DNA of 64,000 nt from JADJQU01 sp035490315 (GCA_035490315.1 DATHET010000178.1:1-64000); one strand, 5' to 3'. Positions 16,404 through 27,885 are shown, counted from the first letter of the stretch. The notes: generated from the sequence alone by a model not told the origin. Program-made: numbers and translations.

Positions 16404-16985
16404 ATGCGCACTCTGCTCCTCCCGCTGACCCTGGCCCTCGCCTTCGCGCTGCCCCAGGACCCCAAGGTTCAGGAGCCGCCGACACCGCGCAGCCCTGGTT
16501 TCCCGGGCGCCGACGTCGCAGCAGCGCGCTTGCGGGAAGAGATCCTCGGCGCCTGGCAACTCACGCGAGGCGAGATCCCCGATCTCGGCGCGACGGGCAG
16601 CGGTGTCGCCGGCTACGCCTTGTTCATCGACGGCTACATGTCGATCGAGGTCCACGTGCAAGGACACGGGGATCCCAACAGCGAGAACACGTTCTTCCAG
16701 ACCGGCACGCATCGCTGGAAGATCGACGACACTTCGAACCTCGAGACCTCCGGCTTGATCGGCACGCACAACATCACGGAGGACGAGGAATACGACTTCG
16801 AGCTTCCGGGCATCCACCGCGAGTACAAAGTGAAGCTCGACGGAGGGCAATTGATCCTCGAGCGCTCCGATCGCAAGGCGAGGCTCACGTTCATGCGCCT
16901 GGGCAAGCTGCGCTTCCCCGATGGCAAGGACGGGGCGGGCGTCGATTTCTACGGGCGGCCGATCAAGCCCAAGGATCAGAAATAA
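16404..16985 (+). CDS. Small secreted protein of unknown function
   Basis: A 193-residue protein with a signal-peptide-like N-terminus (MRTLLLPLTLALAFALPQD). After a Pro-rich linker, the core starts LREEILGAWQLTRGE, which recalls the opening strand of lipocalin-like proteins, and continues as alternating beta strands (YALFIDGYMSIEVHVQG, TGTHRWKIDD, LERSDRKARLTFMRLG). I do not recognise the family. The ATG has a good AAGGA ribosome site. It is divergent from the TlpA-like gene and ends in a strong bidirectional terminator shared with nrdJ. The beta-rich fold is inference. Confidence 0.75.
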   Translation: MRTLLLPLTLALAFALPQDPKVQEPPTPRSPGFPGADVAAARLREEILGAWQLTRGEIPDLGATGSGVAGYALFIDGYMSIEVHVQGHGDPNSENTFFQTGTHRWKIDDTSNLETSGLIGTHNITEDEEYDFELPGIHREYKVKLDGGQLILERSDRKARLTFMRLGKLRFPDGKDGAGVDFYGRPIKPKDQK

Positions 16986-16986
16986 G

Positions 16987-17042
16987 AGCCGGGCTCGCGC
17001 TGGAACGATCCGCGATCGGAGCGTTCCAAGGCGAGCCCGGCT
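16987..17042. terminator. Bidirectional terminator between convergent genes
   Basis: Two 28-base arms pair at 23 positions, with the outer 12 bp (AGCCGGGCTCGC) perfect and an inner TGGAACG/CGTTCCA block. It starts two bases past the stop of the small secreted protein and faces the nrdJ stop. Confidence 0.85.
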
Positions 17043-17066
17043 TGTTTGCGCGCGAGGCGCGTCAGG

Positions 17067-19649
17067 TCAGCACTGACTGAATCCGCACGAGTGGCATTTG
17101 ACGCAGCCCTCCTGGAAAGCGAGGGCGCCGGTGCACGCCGGACACTTGATCTTGTACGACGAAGCTCCGTTGCGCGCCGCGTGCGGCTTGACGCCGCGTG
17201 CCGCGTTGTTGACCGCTGCCGCAGCGAGCGCGGCGGCCGCGGCCGCATCGCTCATGTCCGCCGTGCCGAGCAGCAGGGCGTGCAAGCCGTGCTGCTGCTT
17301 CGCGTCGAGGTAGCGCTGCAGCGCCTTGGCGAGTCCGTCGGCCAGCGACATGATGCGCCCGTCCTTGGTCGGGACCGACAGCGAGGAGCCGATGCCCTCG
17401 AGCTGCTTCAGCGCCAGCTCGAGATTGCCGTTGCAGCGCAGCCACAGGGACAGGATGCGGCAGATCGCTTCCAGGTCTGAGTTGGCCACGTCGCCGCCCT
17501 TGCCGAGCTGCGCGAAGACTTCGCGCTCGCGGCCTGAGAGAGGCTCGACCGAGACCTTCACGTGCATGTTGCCGAAAGGCGTCATCTGCCGGATGCGCAG
17601 GCAGCTCATGATCTCGGGCAGGCGCACCGGCTTGAGATCGTTGCCGAAGGCGCTGCTCGCCGGAGTGACCAGGGCTTCGCGGTCGGTGCCGTCGCTGGCT
17701 TCCGGCGTGCTTTCCACAGCCGCGGGCGCCGCTTGCGAGCTCTTGTGCGTGTCGCCTGACTTCGTCAGGGCCATCGGCTGCACGTCGCGGCATCCGTCGC
17801 GGTAGACCGTGACGCCCTTGACGTCCTCGTCGATCGCAAGCTCGTAGATCGCGCGCACGTCGTCCGCCGTCGCGTCGTGCGAGAAATTGATCGTCTTGGA
17901 GATCGAGGAATCGCAGTGGCGCTGGAAGGCCGCCTGCATGCGCATGTGCCAGTAGGGCGAGATGTCGTGGGCGCAGACGAACACGCGCTTGACGTCGTCG
18001 GGAACCGCGTCGATGTGCGCCGCCGTGCCTTGCTCGCTGATGCGATCGATCATGTCGTCGGAGAAGAAGCCGCGCGCCTTGGCGACCTTCTCGAAGACGT
18101 AGTTGACCTCGCGCATGATCGTCGGCTTGCCCTGGTTGTCCTTCATGACCTGGCGGATGAAGGCCAGGCTGAACATCGGCTCGATGCCGCCCGAGCAGTC
18201 GGCGATGATCGAGATCGTGCCCGTGGGCGCGACGGTCGTCGTGTACGAATTGCGCAGGCGACGGCCGAGCTTCTGCCAGTCCGAGCCCTCCCAGGCGGGG
18301 AACACGCCGCGTTCCTCGGCGAGAGCTTCGCTCGCCAGGTGCGATTCGTCGTTCAGGACCTGCATGATCTTCTCGCCGAACTTGCAACCTTCCTCGGTGT
18401 TGTAGGAGATGCCCAGCTTGTACAGCGCGTCGGCGAAGCCCATCACGCCGAGACCAATGCGGCGCGTGGTCTTCGACATGTTGTCGATCTCCGGCAACGG
18501 ATACTTGTTGACCTCGATCACGTTGTCGAGGAAGCGCGTCGTGGTGCGGATCAACTGCTTGTAGTGATCCCAGTCGAAGCGCGCGGCGCTGCCCTCGCCG
18601 CTGACCAGGGGCCCGAGGTTGATCGAGCCCAGGTTGCAGGAGTCGTAGGGGTGCAGCGGCTGCTCGCCGCAAGGATTCGTGGCCTCGATCAGGCCGACGT
18701 TCTTGATCGGATTCTTCTGGTTGATGCGGTCGATGAACACGACTCCCGGCTCGCCGGTGCGCCAGGCGTGGTCGATGATCTCGGTCCAGATCTCGCCGAT
18801 TGTCCAGAAGGTGCCGCTGTCCGAGCCGTCGGCATTCTTGCGCTTGAGCTGGCGCCATTCCTTCGAGCGCGGATTCTGCACCTCGTGGATCTTGTCCGGC
18901 GTCGTGCGCAGCTCGTCGAGGAAGCGATCGGTGATCGCGACCGAGATGTTGTAGTTCTGCAGCTTGGTGAGATCGTCCTTGAACCTGATGAACTGCATCA
19001 CATCGGGGTGATCGATGCGCAGAATCCCCATGTTCGCGCCGCGGCGGAACGCGCCCTGTTGGATCGCGTCGGTCGCCTTCGAGAACACCTGGATGAAGGA
19101 CAGAGGACCTTCCGTCGTGCCGCCCGAGCTGCGCACGAGATCGCCTTGCGGGCGCAGGCGCGAGAACGAGAAGCCCGTGCCGCCGCCGGATTTCTGGATC
19201 ATCGCGGTGGCCTTGATCGCGTCGAAGATGCCTTCGATCGAATCCTCGACGGGCAAGACGAAGCAGGCGGAGAGCATGCCCATCTCGCGTCCGGCGTTCA
19301 TCAAGGTCGGGCTGTTCGGCATGAAGTAGCGCTTCGCCATCACGTCGTAGAACTCGCGCGCGACGGCGAGGGCGCGCTGCGGCGTCCCGCCGGGGAACTT
19401 CATTTCACCCTTGGCGATGTGAGTCGCGACGCGCCACAGGAGTTGCTTGGGCGTCTCGATGACCTTGCCCGTCTCGGGATCCTTCTTGAGGTAACGGCGC
19501 TCGAGAACCTTGATCGCGTTTTCGCTGAGCAACGTCTCGCCCACGTCGTTCGGCGGGTCGAGCGCTTCGAGCATCGTGCTCGCTTCTTGTGCCGTCTTGG
19601 GGTGGACCATGGGGGCACGCTTTTCGGTCGGAAGGACTGTGGGATTCAC
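17067..19649 (-). CDS. nrdJ: Adenosylcobalamin-dependent (class II) ribonucleotide reductase
   Basis: Reduces ribonucleotides to deoxyribonucleotides using a B12-derived radical, independent of oxygen. The product is about 860 residues. Visible are MNAGREMGMLSACFVLP with the redox Cys, GGGTGFSFSRLRP, the active-site NPCGEQPLHPYDSCNLGSIN, and the radical-barrel segment APTGTISIIADCSGGIEP. The C-terminus is a Cys-rich zinc-ribbon-like tail (CPACTGALAF and CHSCGFSQC) typical of NrdJ. I chose the GTG at 19649, which has a GGAG site, over the ATG at 19610, which has none. Likely regulation: an NrdR-box-like site upstream and a small attenuator-like hairpin in the leader. Confidence 0.95.
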   Translation of the reverse strand: MNPTVLPTEKRAPMVHPKTAQEASTMLEALDPPNDVGETLLSENAIKVLERRYLKKDPETGKVIETPKQLLWRVATHIAKGEMKFPGGTPQRALAVAREFYDVMAKRYFMPNSPTLMNAGREMGMLSACFVLPVEDSIEGIFDAIKATAMIQKSGGGTGFSFSRLRPQGDLVRSSGGTTEGPLSFIQVFSKATDAIQQGAFRRGANMGILRIDHPDVMQFIRFKDDLTKLQNYNISVAITDRFLDELRTTPDKIHEVQNPRSKEWRQLKRKNADGSDSGTFWTIGEIWTEIIDHAWRTGEPGVVFIDRINQKNPIKNVGLIEATNPCGEQPLHPYDSCNLGSINLGPLVSGEGSAARFDWDHYKQLIRTTTRFLDNVIEVNKYPLPEIDNMSKTTRRIGLGVMGFADALYKLGISYNTEEGCKFGEKIMQVLNDESHLASEALAEERGVFPAWEGSDWQKLGRRLRNSYTTTVAPTGTISIIADCSGGIEPMFSLAFIRQVMKDNQGKPTIMREVNYVFEKVAKARGFFSDDMIDRISEQGTAAHIDAVPDDVKRVFVCAHDISPYWHMRMQAAFQRHCDSSISKTINFSHDATADDVRAIYELAIDEDVKGVTVYRDGCRDVQPMALTKSGDTHKSSQAAPAAVESTPEASDGTDREALVTPASSAFGNDLKPVRLPEIMSCLRIRQMTPFGNMHVKVSVEPLSGREREVFAQLGKGGDVANSDLEAICRILSLWLRCNGNLELALKQLEGIGSSLSVPTKDGRIMSLADGLAKALQRYLDAKQQHGLHALLLGTADMSDAAAAAALAAAAVNNAARGVKPHAARNGASSYKIKCPACTGALAFQEGCVKCHSCGFSQC

Positions 19650-19747
19650 TAGGGCGTTCTCCAGAGGCAAGGGCCCGCGGCGGGTGCTCGCGGGAGGGTT
19701 GCCCGCCGCCCGATTGGCCGCGCTCCGCGCTCTCAGGTGAGCGCGAC

Positions 19748-19770
19748 GAAAAAGCGCCGACTCCAGTCGG
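19748..19770 (-). promoter_or_regulatory. Hairpin with T-run in the nrdJ leader (possible attenuator)
   Basis: Read in the nrdJ direction, CCGACT and AGTCGG form a six-base-pair stem with a two-base loop, followed by CGC and then TTTTT. That resembles a weak intrinsic terminator about 100 bases before the nrdJ start. No cobalamin-riboswitch core (GCCACTG box) was found around it. Confidence 0.3.
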
Positions 19771-19911
19771 GTAGGCAGACACAACCCTTTGTCAGTCAGG
19801 GAATTGGAATCGCCTTGCCCTTTGATCCGCAGCGCTGTCAAAACGCGCGGGAGGCTGAGACTCCTGCGCGTGTTGGACGGTGCGCTCGGCGGGTCCGTTC
19901 AGGCGTGCTCC

Positions 19912-19927
19912 CCACTAAATATAGTAG
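19912..19927 (-). promoter_or_regulatory. NrdR-box-like site upstream of nrdJ
   Basis: Read leftward, CTACTATATTTAGTGG matches the NrdR-box consensus acaCwAtATaTwGtgt at about 13 of 16 positions. It lies 263 bases before the nrdJ start, and its TACTAT could serve as the -10 hexamer. Only one clear box was found, whereas NrdR usually binds two boxes about 31 bases apart. Confidence 0.55.
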
Positions 19928-19974
19928 GCGGCGGCGACGGGCATACCATGGCTGCCAAGATACGGGAGGTCAAG

Positions 19975-20018
19975 CGCCGTCCCCGAGCCGCGGCCGACTT
20001 CTTCAAAAAGGGACGGCG
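19975..20018 (-). terminator. Terminator downstream of murJ
   Basis: Nine-base arms CGCCGTCCC and GGGACGGCG lie 13 bases past the murJ stop. Read leftward, a run of five T follows the first arm inside the loop. The rest of the 381-base gap between nrdJ and murJ holds the NrdR-like box and the leader hairpin; I see no gene there. Confidence 0.55.
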
Positions 20019-20030
20019 AGCGATTTTGGC

Positions 20031-21725
20031 CTACGCACTCGGGCCCGGGCGGAAGCGGTCGCGCAGGTTGCGCCACTCCTCGAGACCGAGCGCGGCGCTG
20101 GCCCCGGCGTAGGTCGCGATGGCGGCCGCGATGCCCGCCGAGAGGGCTGCCAGAGCCTGCCATCCGCGGACTTCGACTCCCCCGCCGATCAGCTTGCGAG
20201 TGCCCCAGGCAGCGAAGGCACAGATCAATGTGGCGAGGGCCATCTTCGACAGGCGCGCGAAGAATCCACGCTTGGCCCGGGGCAAGCCCAGCTTCGAGTG
20301 GAGGCCCGGCCACAGGAAGCAGAGGTTGAGCCAACCAGTGATCGAGGTCGCCAGGGCGAATCCCGCCGCGTCCATCGACAATCCGCGCACGAAGACCAGG
20401 TTGAGCAGGGTGTTGCAGACGAGCATGACCACCGCGATGCGCACCGGCGTCTTGAAGTCGCCCAGGGCGTAGTAGGCGCGGCTGGTCAGCGCGATGGCCC
20501 CTGTCGGCAGGATCGCGAGGGCGAGCATCGCCAGGGCCGCGGCCGACCTCGAGACCCCAGTAGACGTGAAGTTGCCATGCTGAAAGAGCACCGCGGTGAT
20601 CGGCTGGGCCAGGACGATCAGGCCGACGCTGGCCGGCAGGGCCAGGAAGCAGACCGCGGACTGGGCGCGATCGTGGAGGGCGCGCAGCTCCTCGCGGCGC
20701 CCCGTGTGGCCGAGGGCCTTCAGCGAGGGGAAGACAGCCGCGGTCGCCGCGGTCGCGATCAGCGCGACCGGGAACTGCTGGATGCGCGTGGCGTAGTGGA
20801 AGGCGCTGGTGCCGCCGTCCTCCAGCATGCCGTAGGCCATCAGCCGGTCGATCATCACGTTGACCTGATATACGGCCGCGCCCACGGCCAAGGGTGCGCT
20901 GGTGCGCAGCACGTCCCAGGCGACGGGCACGGGATCGAAGCTGGTCGCGCGCTCGCCGCCGTACAGGCCGTGCCGACGCAGAGCGGGCACCTGGATCGCG
21001 AGCTGCAGGATCCCCGAGGCGAGCACGGCCCAGCACAGGACCCGCGCCATCGAGAGCTGCTCGCTCTGCGCGAGCACCGCGGTCGGTTGCAGCCACGATA
21101 GGCCGTGTTCCCACAGCAGGAAGCCGAGGGTCGCGATCCAGACCACGTTGAGCATCGCTGGGGCGATGCTCGACATGCGGAACTCGCCGCGCACCTGCAG
21201 GGCGCCGCTGAACACCGCCGAGAGGCAGACGAAGACCACGTAGGGCATCAGGCGCAGGGTCAGCTCGCGCACCGGTCCGGGCTCGTCGCCGAGCCAGTGC
21301 CAGCCCAGGACCGGCAAGGCGTCCGGCGCCAGCGCCGCGAAAGTCATCAAGGCCACGCAGATCGCGAGCAGGATCCACGAAGTCACGTGGGCCGTGCGCA
21401 GGAACAGCGCGCGCCCCGCCGCCTCGCCATGGTCGTGATCGACCTCGGTGAGCCTGGTCTGCAGCGAAGTCGACAGGGCGCCTTCGCCGAGCAAACGCCG
21501 AAAGAGATTCGGCACACTCCAGGCTGTAATGAAGGCGTCGTTGACGACCGACTTGTCGCCGAACAGAGCCGCCATCACCGATTCGCGCGCGTAGCCCATG
21601 ACGCGCGAGATCAAGGTCAGCGCCGAGACCAGGACCGTTCGCCGCACCAGCCGTCCATGGCGCGCGACCACGCGCGGGAGTGCGGGGTCGACCGCGGTGC
21701 CCGGCGCGTCGGAGGGTGAAGTCAC
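20031..21725 (-). CDS. murJ: Lipid II flippase MurJ
   Basis: A MOP-superfamily integral membrane protein that flips the peptidoglycan precursor lipid II. The product is about 564 residues with around 14 hydrophobic helices. The N-terminal signature is TLISRVMGYARESVMAALFG, then AFITAWSVPNLFRRLLGEGA, exactly the MurJ pattern. The frame opens at 21770 inside a long palindrome, but the GTG at 21725 is a more reasonable start. It lies downstream of yqeY and gyrA on the same strand, but the palindrome at 21741-21845 probably separates the transcripts. Confidence 0.92.
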   Translation of the reverse strand: MTSPSDAPGTAVDPALPRVVARHGRLVRRTVLVSALTLISRVMGYARESVMAALFGDKSVVNDAFITAWSVPNLFRRLLGEGALSTSLQTRLTEVDHDHGEAAGRALFLRTAHVTSWILLAICVALMTFAALAPDALPVLGWHWLGDEPGPVRELTLRLMPYVVFVCLSAVFSGALQVRGEFRMSSIAPAMLNVVWIATLGFLLWEHGLSWLQPTAVLAQSEQLSMARVLCWAVLASGILQLAIQVPALRRHGLYGGERATSFDPVPVAWDVLRTSAPLAVGAAVYQVNVMIDRLMAYGMLEDGGTSAFHYATRIQQFPVALIATAATAAVFPSLKALGHTGRREELRALHDRAQSAVCFLALPASVGLIVLAQPITAVLFQHGNFTSTGVSRSAAALAMLALAILPTGAIALTSRAYYALGDFKTPVRIAVVMLVCNTLLNLVFVRGLSMDAAGFALATSITGWLNLCFLWPGLHSKLGLPRAKRGFFARLSKMALATLICAFAAWGTRKLIGGGVEVRGWQALAALSAGIAAAIATYAGASAALGLEEWRNLRDRFRPGPSA

Positions 21726-21740
21726 GCTGAGACGATAGCG

Positions 21741-21845
21741 TAGTGTCGTAACGGAGCCAGGTTGGATCACGACATCCGTCGTTGCGCGCGCCGCGCGCGA
21801 GCAACGACGGATGTCGTGATCGAACCTGGCTCCGTTACGACACTA
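21741..21845. repeat. Long palindrome with 45-base arms at the end of yqeY
   Basis: The arms 21741-21785 and 21801-21845 are complementary at 44 of 45 positions around a 15-base GC-rich loop. The outer end of the right arm contains the yqeY stop codon (21843-21845), and the left arm ends just upstream of murJ. The stem is far longer than a terminator needs. Its sequence is unrelated to the 37.7 kb palindrome. It may act as a terminator of the gyrA-yqeY transcript. Confidence 0.85.
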
Positions 21846-22289
21846 GGGCAGCAGCTCCATCGCCAGCTTCTGCGCCAGCTTGCCGTCGAGCGCGCCCTTG
21901 TGGCGAGCCATCACGGCTTTCATCAACAAGCCGACGTCCTTCTTCGAGGTCAGCTTCAGCTCGGCGATCAGGTCGTTGATCAAGCTGCGCGCCAGATCTT
22001 CGTCCATCTGCTTGGGCAGGTAGCCGGCGATCACCGCGAGCTCGGCCCGCTCCTTGTCCGCGAGGTCCTTGCGGCCCGCGCGGTCGAACTGCTCGATCGA
22101 TTCCTGACGGCGTTTCGCGCCGCCGCTGAGCGCGGCGATCACGTCCTCCTCCGTCGCATCGCGGCTCTTGTCGAGCTCGGTCTTCTTCACGTCCGCGATC
22201 ACCAGGCGCAGCGTGTCGCGGGCCACTTCATTGCGCGCGAGCATCGCTGCCTTGATGTCCGCTTCGATCCGTTTGCGAGTGTCTGACAT
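21843..22289 (-). CDS. yqeY: GatB/YqeY domain protein
   Basis: A 148-residue cytoplasmic protein of the YqeY family, related to the tail domain of the GatB amidotransferase subunit, which binds tRNA. Family signs are MLARNEVARDTLRLVIADVK, FDRAGRKDLADKERAEL, IAGYLPKQMDED and KDVGLLMKAVMARHKGALDG. It may help glutaminyl- or asparaginyl-tRNA handling, but the exact role of stand-alone YqeY is unknown. It starts three bases after the gyrA stop codon, so both are co-transcribed. Its stop codon is inside the long palindrome. Confidence 0.93.
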   Translation of the reverse strand: MSDTRKRIEADIKAAMLARNEVARDTLRLVIADVKKTELDKSRDATEEDVIAALSGGAKRRQESIEQFDRAGRKDLADKERAELAVIAGYLPKQMDEDLARSLINDLIAELKLTSKKDVGLLMKAVMARHKGALDGKLAQKLAMELLP

Positions 22290-22292
22290 GGC

Positions 22293-24926
<2,634 letters not shown>

Positions 24927-25010
24927 CGGCTGGGCCAAGCTGAGGGACGGCGCGGCAGCTTGGGAGAGCGCGGCACGCCGAAGGACAAGCGCGTAGTATC
25001 GCCCGGGCAA

Positions 25011-25033
25011 GTGTCCAGTGCCAGTGCGGACAC
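25011..25033. promoter_or_regulatory. Inverted repeat upstream of gyrA
   Basis: GTGTCC and GGACAC flank an 11-base centre that contains overlapping CAGTGC direct repeats. It is about 85 bases before the gyrA start and 39 bases after the M48 peptidase stop. It could be an operator or a weak hairpin; no known regulator motif was recognised. Confidence 0.3.
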
Positions 25034-25071
25034 GTACTTAACTAAGGTAGAGCGAGGCGTGAAAGGGCCGC

Positions 25072-26715
25072 TCAGCGCGGGGGCTCCCGAAGCAAGGGTC
25101 CGAGGGCCTCGCGCCATGCCGGCGGGCATAGGGCGAGCAGGTCGTCGGCCTCGGGCGCCGGCTTCGATTTCCAGAGCGAAAGCAGGCCCCCCACCCGATC
25201 CATGTCGTCGTTCCCGCGCAGGGCGCCGAGGTACAGCCACTCGCTGAACGCTTCGAGGTCCCCGCGCGCGAGGGCGGAGCGCGCGGCGGCCTCCAGCTCC
25301 GACATGTCGCCCTGCCGCAGGGTTGCGGCTCGGCGGGTCAGATTCGCCAGGTCCGAATCGACCCTGGGACGACTTTCGATGCGCTGCGCGGCATGGGCAT
25401 AGGCTCCCTGGCGCAGATCGAGCATCACCTGCTGCTCCGGCCAGGCCCGAGCCAGGCCGAAACTCTCGATCCCCGCGACGATCAGGAAGGCGACGAACCC
25501 GGTGCGGGCAACCCAGGTCAATCGCCGTTCCAGGCGCTGGGCCACCCCGGGGTCGCGGGTCATCGCTTCCAGGAATTCGATGCGGCGCTGGGTCGAGAAG
25601 TGCCGCCAGGAAGTCCGCGCTCGCCCGTGCGGGCCGCTGACCTCCTCCAAGGCGCCGATCAAGGGCGCCGGATCCCCGATCAGCCTCAAGCTGTAGATGT
25701 CCGCCTCGAGCTCGAAGCGGCGCGACATCCAGCCGAATCCGATGACCCAGATCGCCATCGAGCCGATCAGCACCACCGAGTTCCAGGTCAGGTCGTCGGG
25801 AGCGATCGCGGTGGCGAGCAGATCGGCTCCGAACAGGGCCGCCAGGGCCCAGGCGCCGAAGATCAGGACGTGGTTCTTCTTGGCGTGGCCGATCTCGTGG
25901 GCAAAGACGCTGGCGAGCTGCCGCAGGTCGAGCTGGGACAGGAGCAGGTCGGAGAACAGGACCACGCGGTGTCTGGGGAACAGACCGATGATCGCGGCAT
26001 TGGCGACCGTGTTTCCCGTGCGCCAGATGAACAGCCGATGGCCGTCGAAGTTCGCGAGCTGGGAGACGCTCTCCAGGAGCGAGCGCTCCACGCCCTCGGG
26101 CATGGGCTCGGTCTCCCAGGAGTTGCGCAACAACCAAGGCACGCTGACCGCGAACACCAGCAGCATGGCCGCCGCATAGGCCGCGCTCCACGCCGAGACG
26201 GTCTCGATGCGCAGGCGCAGGGGCTCGATCGCGCCGACGGCGGCCGAGACCAGCATGTAGGCCAGCATCGGCGACAGCGAGGCGAGGAACAGCCGCATCT
26301 GGAAGCGGCGCGCGGTCCTCGAGCGGAGCGTGGAACCGCTGCCGAGGCGCGAGCGCGCGTCGATGCCGAGCAACGAGTAGACGACGAAGGGCGCGAAGGA
26401 CAGGGCGGACCACAGGGTCGGCCAGCCCATCAGGCGCATCGGATGAGCGGTCCAGCCCTCGAGCAGCACCAGCCAGCCGCCGTTGAACACCGCCAGGGCG
26501 TGCAGGGCAACCGGCGACCAGCTCAGCAGTGCAAAGAACCGGTCCGCGCTGCGGAACATGCCGCGCAGGTACAGGCGGTGCGCAATCGCGCCAAGTGCGT
26601 GCGGGACGAGGCACAGAAGCACCACCAGCCACAGTCGCGGCGTGGTCTCGGGCGAAGTCTCTTCCCAGACCGCCTGCGCGAGCAGCGCAAGGCCGATGTG
26701 GATCAGGTACGCCAC
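25072..26715 (-). CDS. Membrane M48-family zinc metallopeptidase
   Basis: A 547-residue membrane protease. Several hydrophobic helices occupy residues about 1-180, followed by the zinc motif HEIGH in VFAHEIGHAKKNH and the third ligand Glu in ELEADIYSLRLIGD, the M48 (HtpX/Ste24) arrangement. Further membrane helices lie between and after the two. The last 120 residues are soluble and helical. It likely cleaves or quality-controls membrane proteins; substrates unknown. The start is GTG at 26715, giving a hydrophobic N-terminus. It stands 20 bases after the gene at 26735-27010 on the same strand. Confidence 0.87.
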   Translation of the reverse strand: MAYLIHIGLALLAQAVWEETSPETTPRLWLVVLLCLVPHALGAIAHRLYLRGMFRSADRFFALLSWSPVALHALAVFNGGWLVLLEGWTAHPMRLMGWPTLWSALSFAPFVVYSLLGIDARSRLGSGSTLRSRTARRFQMRLFLASLSPMLAYMLVSAAVGAIEPLRLRIETVSAWSAAYAAAMLLVFAVSVPWLLRNSWETEPMPEGVERSLLESVSQLANFDGHRLFIWRTGNTVANAAIIGLFPRHRVVLFSDLLLSQLDLRQLASVFAHEIGHAKKNHVLIFGAWALAALFGADLLATAIAPDDLTWNSVVLIGSMAIWVIGFGWMSRRFELEADIYSLRLIGDPAPLIGALEEVSGPHGRARTSWRHFSTQRRIEFLEAMTRDPGVAQRLERRLTWVARTGFVAFLIVAGIESFGLARAWPEQQVMLDLRQGAYAHAAQRIESRPRVDSDLANLTRRAATLRQGDMSELEAAARSALARGDLEAFSEWLYLGALRGNDDMDRVGGLLSLWKSKPAPEADDLLALCPPAWREALGPLLREPPR

Positions 26716-26734
26716 GGAAAAGGCGAGCGCTTCC

Positions 26735-27010
26735 TCAGCCGGCGACGAGCTTGTGCAGCTCGTCTTCCAGCATGCGGCGCAGCGTGCCCTCGGGCAGGAA
26801 GGCCGGCCGCTCGCTCACCTGCACCACCAGGGCGCCCGGTTCGATCGCGTACTGCGCGCGAACCGAGCCGAGGAAGCCCGCGTCCTTGGACAGGCTGCCG
26901 CGCACGCCGCTGGCGTCGGGAACGAGCTCGACGTCATGGCGCAGGGCGGCGGTGGAGATGCGCCGCGCGACCTCCTCGGGCGAGAGCGCGTGGGGAACCC
27001 GAACTTCCAT
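26735..27010 (-). CDS. PHA-granule-region-like small protein
   Basis: A 91-residue protein beginning MEVRVPHALSPEEVARRIST. This opening, the central strand GSVRAQYAIEPGALVVQVSE and the ending LRRMLEDELHKLVAG resemble the small polyhydroxyalkanoic-acid-system family, whose function is not well defined. No phasin or PHA synthase lies nearby, so a PHA role is not supported by context. It begins eight bases after the dapF stop codon, in a dapF-centred operon. Confidence 0.6.
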   Translation of the reverse strand: MEVRVPHALSPEEVARRISTAALRHDVELVPDASGVRGSLSKDAGFLGSVRAQYAIEPGALVVQVSERPAFLPEGTLRRMLEDELHKLVAG

Positions 27011-27018
27011 GGCCGGCT

Positions 27019-27885
27019 TTAGCCTTTGCCCGGTCTGGCAACAGGGGCGGCGGAGCGCCAATTGCCCTGGCCGTGCGTTTCGCAGGCTCCGCTCAAGCGC
27101 ACTTCGCCGGCCTGGGCGGTCCAGGCGATGTGCAGGACTCCGCCGGGCATGCGGATCTCCAGCGGCGAGTTCGCGCGCTGCGTCACCACCGCGGCGACGG
27201 CGGCGGCGCAGGCGCCGGTCCCGCAAGCGGCGGTCTCTCCCACGCCGCGCTCCCAGACGCGCATCTCCAATCCGTAGGGCCGCACCGCGACGAACTCGAC
27301 GTTGGTGCGGCCGGGGAAATGACGGTGGCGCTCGATCTCGGCGCCGAGCTGGGCCACCGGAGCTTCCTTGGGATCGCGCACGAAGATCACGCAGTGCGGA
27401 TTGCCGAGCTCGACCAGCGTGGCTTCGACCGCGCCATGTCCGGTCTTCAAGGTCACGCGCCGCTCGACGAGCCGCGGCTCCCCCATCGCGATCTCGGCCG
27501 CGACGATGCGCGTCCCCTCGCGGATCACCCGCGCGGCCTTGGGCCCCGCATCGGTCTCGATCGTGAATTCATCGCGCCCGACATGGCCGCGCTCGCGCGC
27601 GACCAGCGCGATGCAGCGCAGCCCGTTGCCGCAGGACTCCGGGCGGCTGCCGTCGGCGTTGTAGACGACCATGCGGCAATCTCCGCCTTCGCGCGGCCGC
27701 GCGAGGAGCAGGATGCCGTCGAGCCGCAGCGCGGAAGGCCGCTCGAGCTCGACCTGGTCCAGTTGCGCGAGGGGCAGGCGGCACATTTCGCGCGCGGCGC
27801 TGCCCGCGTCCTCGAGCAGCTCGTCCTCGAAGCCGTCGAAGAGGGCGAAGTTGTTGCCCGTGCCCGAGACCAGCGTGAATTTCAT
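27019..27885 (-). CDS. dapF: Diaminopimelate epimerase
   Basis: Converts LL- to meso-diaminopimelate, the last steps toward lysine and peptidoglycan cross-links. The 288-residue product shows the two catalytic cysteines: MVVYNADGSRPESCGNGLRC contains the first, and ETAACGTGACAAAVAA the second. The N-terminal KFTLVSGTGNNFALFDG and the NPHCVIFV segment also fit. The ATG overlaps the rnhC stop codon by four bases (ATGA), indicating translational coupling. Confidence 0.95.
   Translation of the reverse strand: MKFTLVSGTGNNFALFDGFEDELLEDAGSAAREMCRLPLAQLDQVELERPSALRLDGILLLARPREGGDCRMVVYNADGSRPESCGNGLRCIALVARERGHVGRDEFTIETDAGPKAARVIREGTRIVAAEIAMGEPRLVERRVTLKTGHGAVEATLVELGNPHCVIFVRDPKEAPVAQLGAEIERHRHFPGRTNVEFVAVRPYGLEMRVWERGVGETAACGTGACAAAVAAVVTQRANSPLEIRMPGGVLHIAWTAQAGEVRLSGACETHGQGNWRSAAPVARPGKG

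Noticed and set aside
19650..20030. A cobalamin riboswitch before the B12-dependent reductase
   Set aside because: No GCCACTG-type core or paired architecture was found; only a small hairpin with a T-run.
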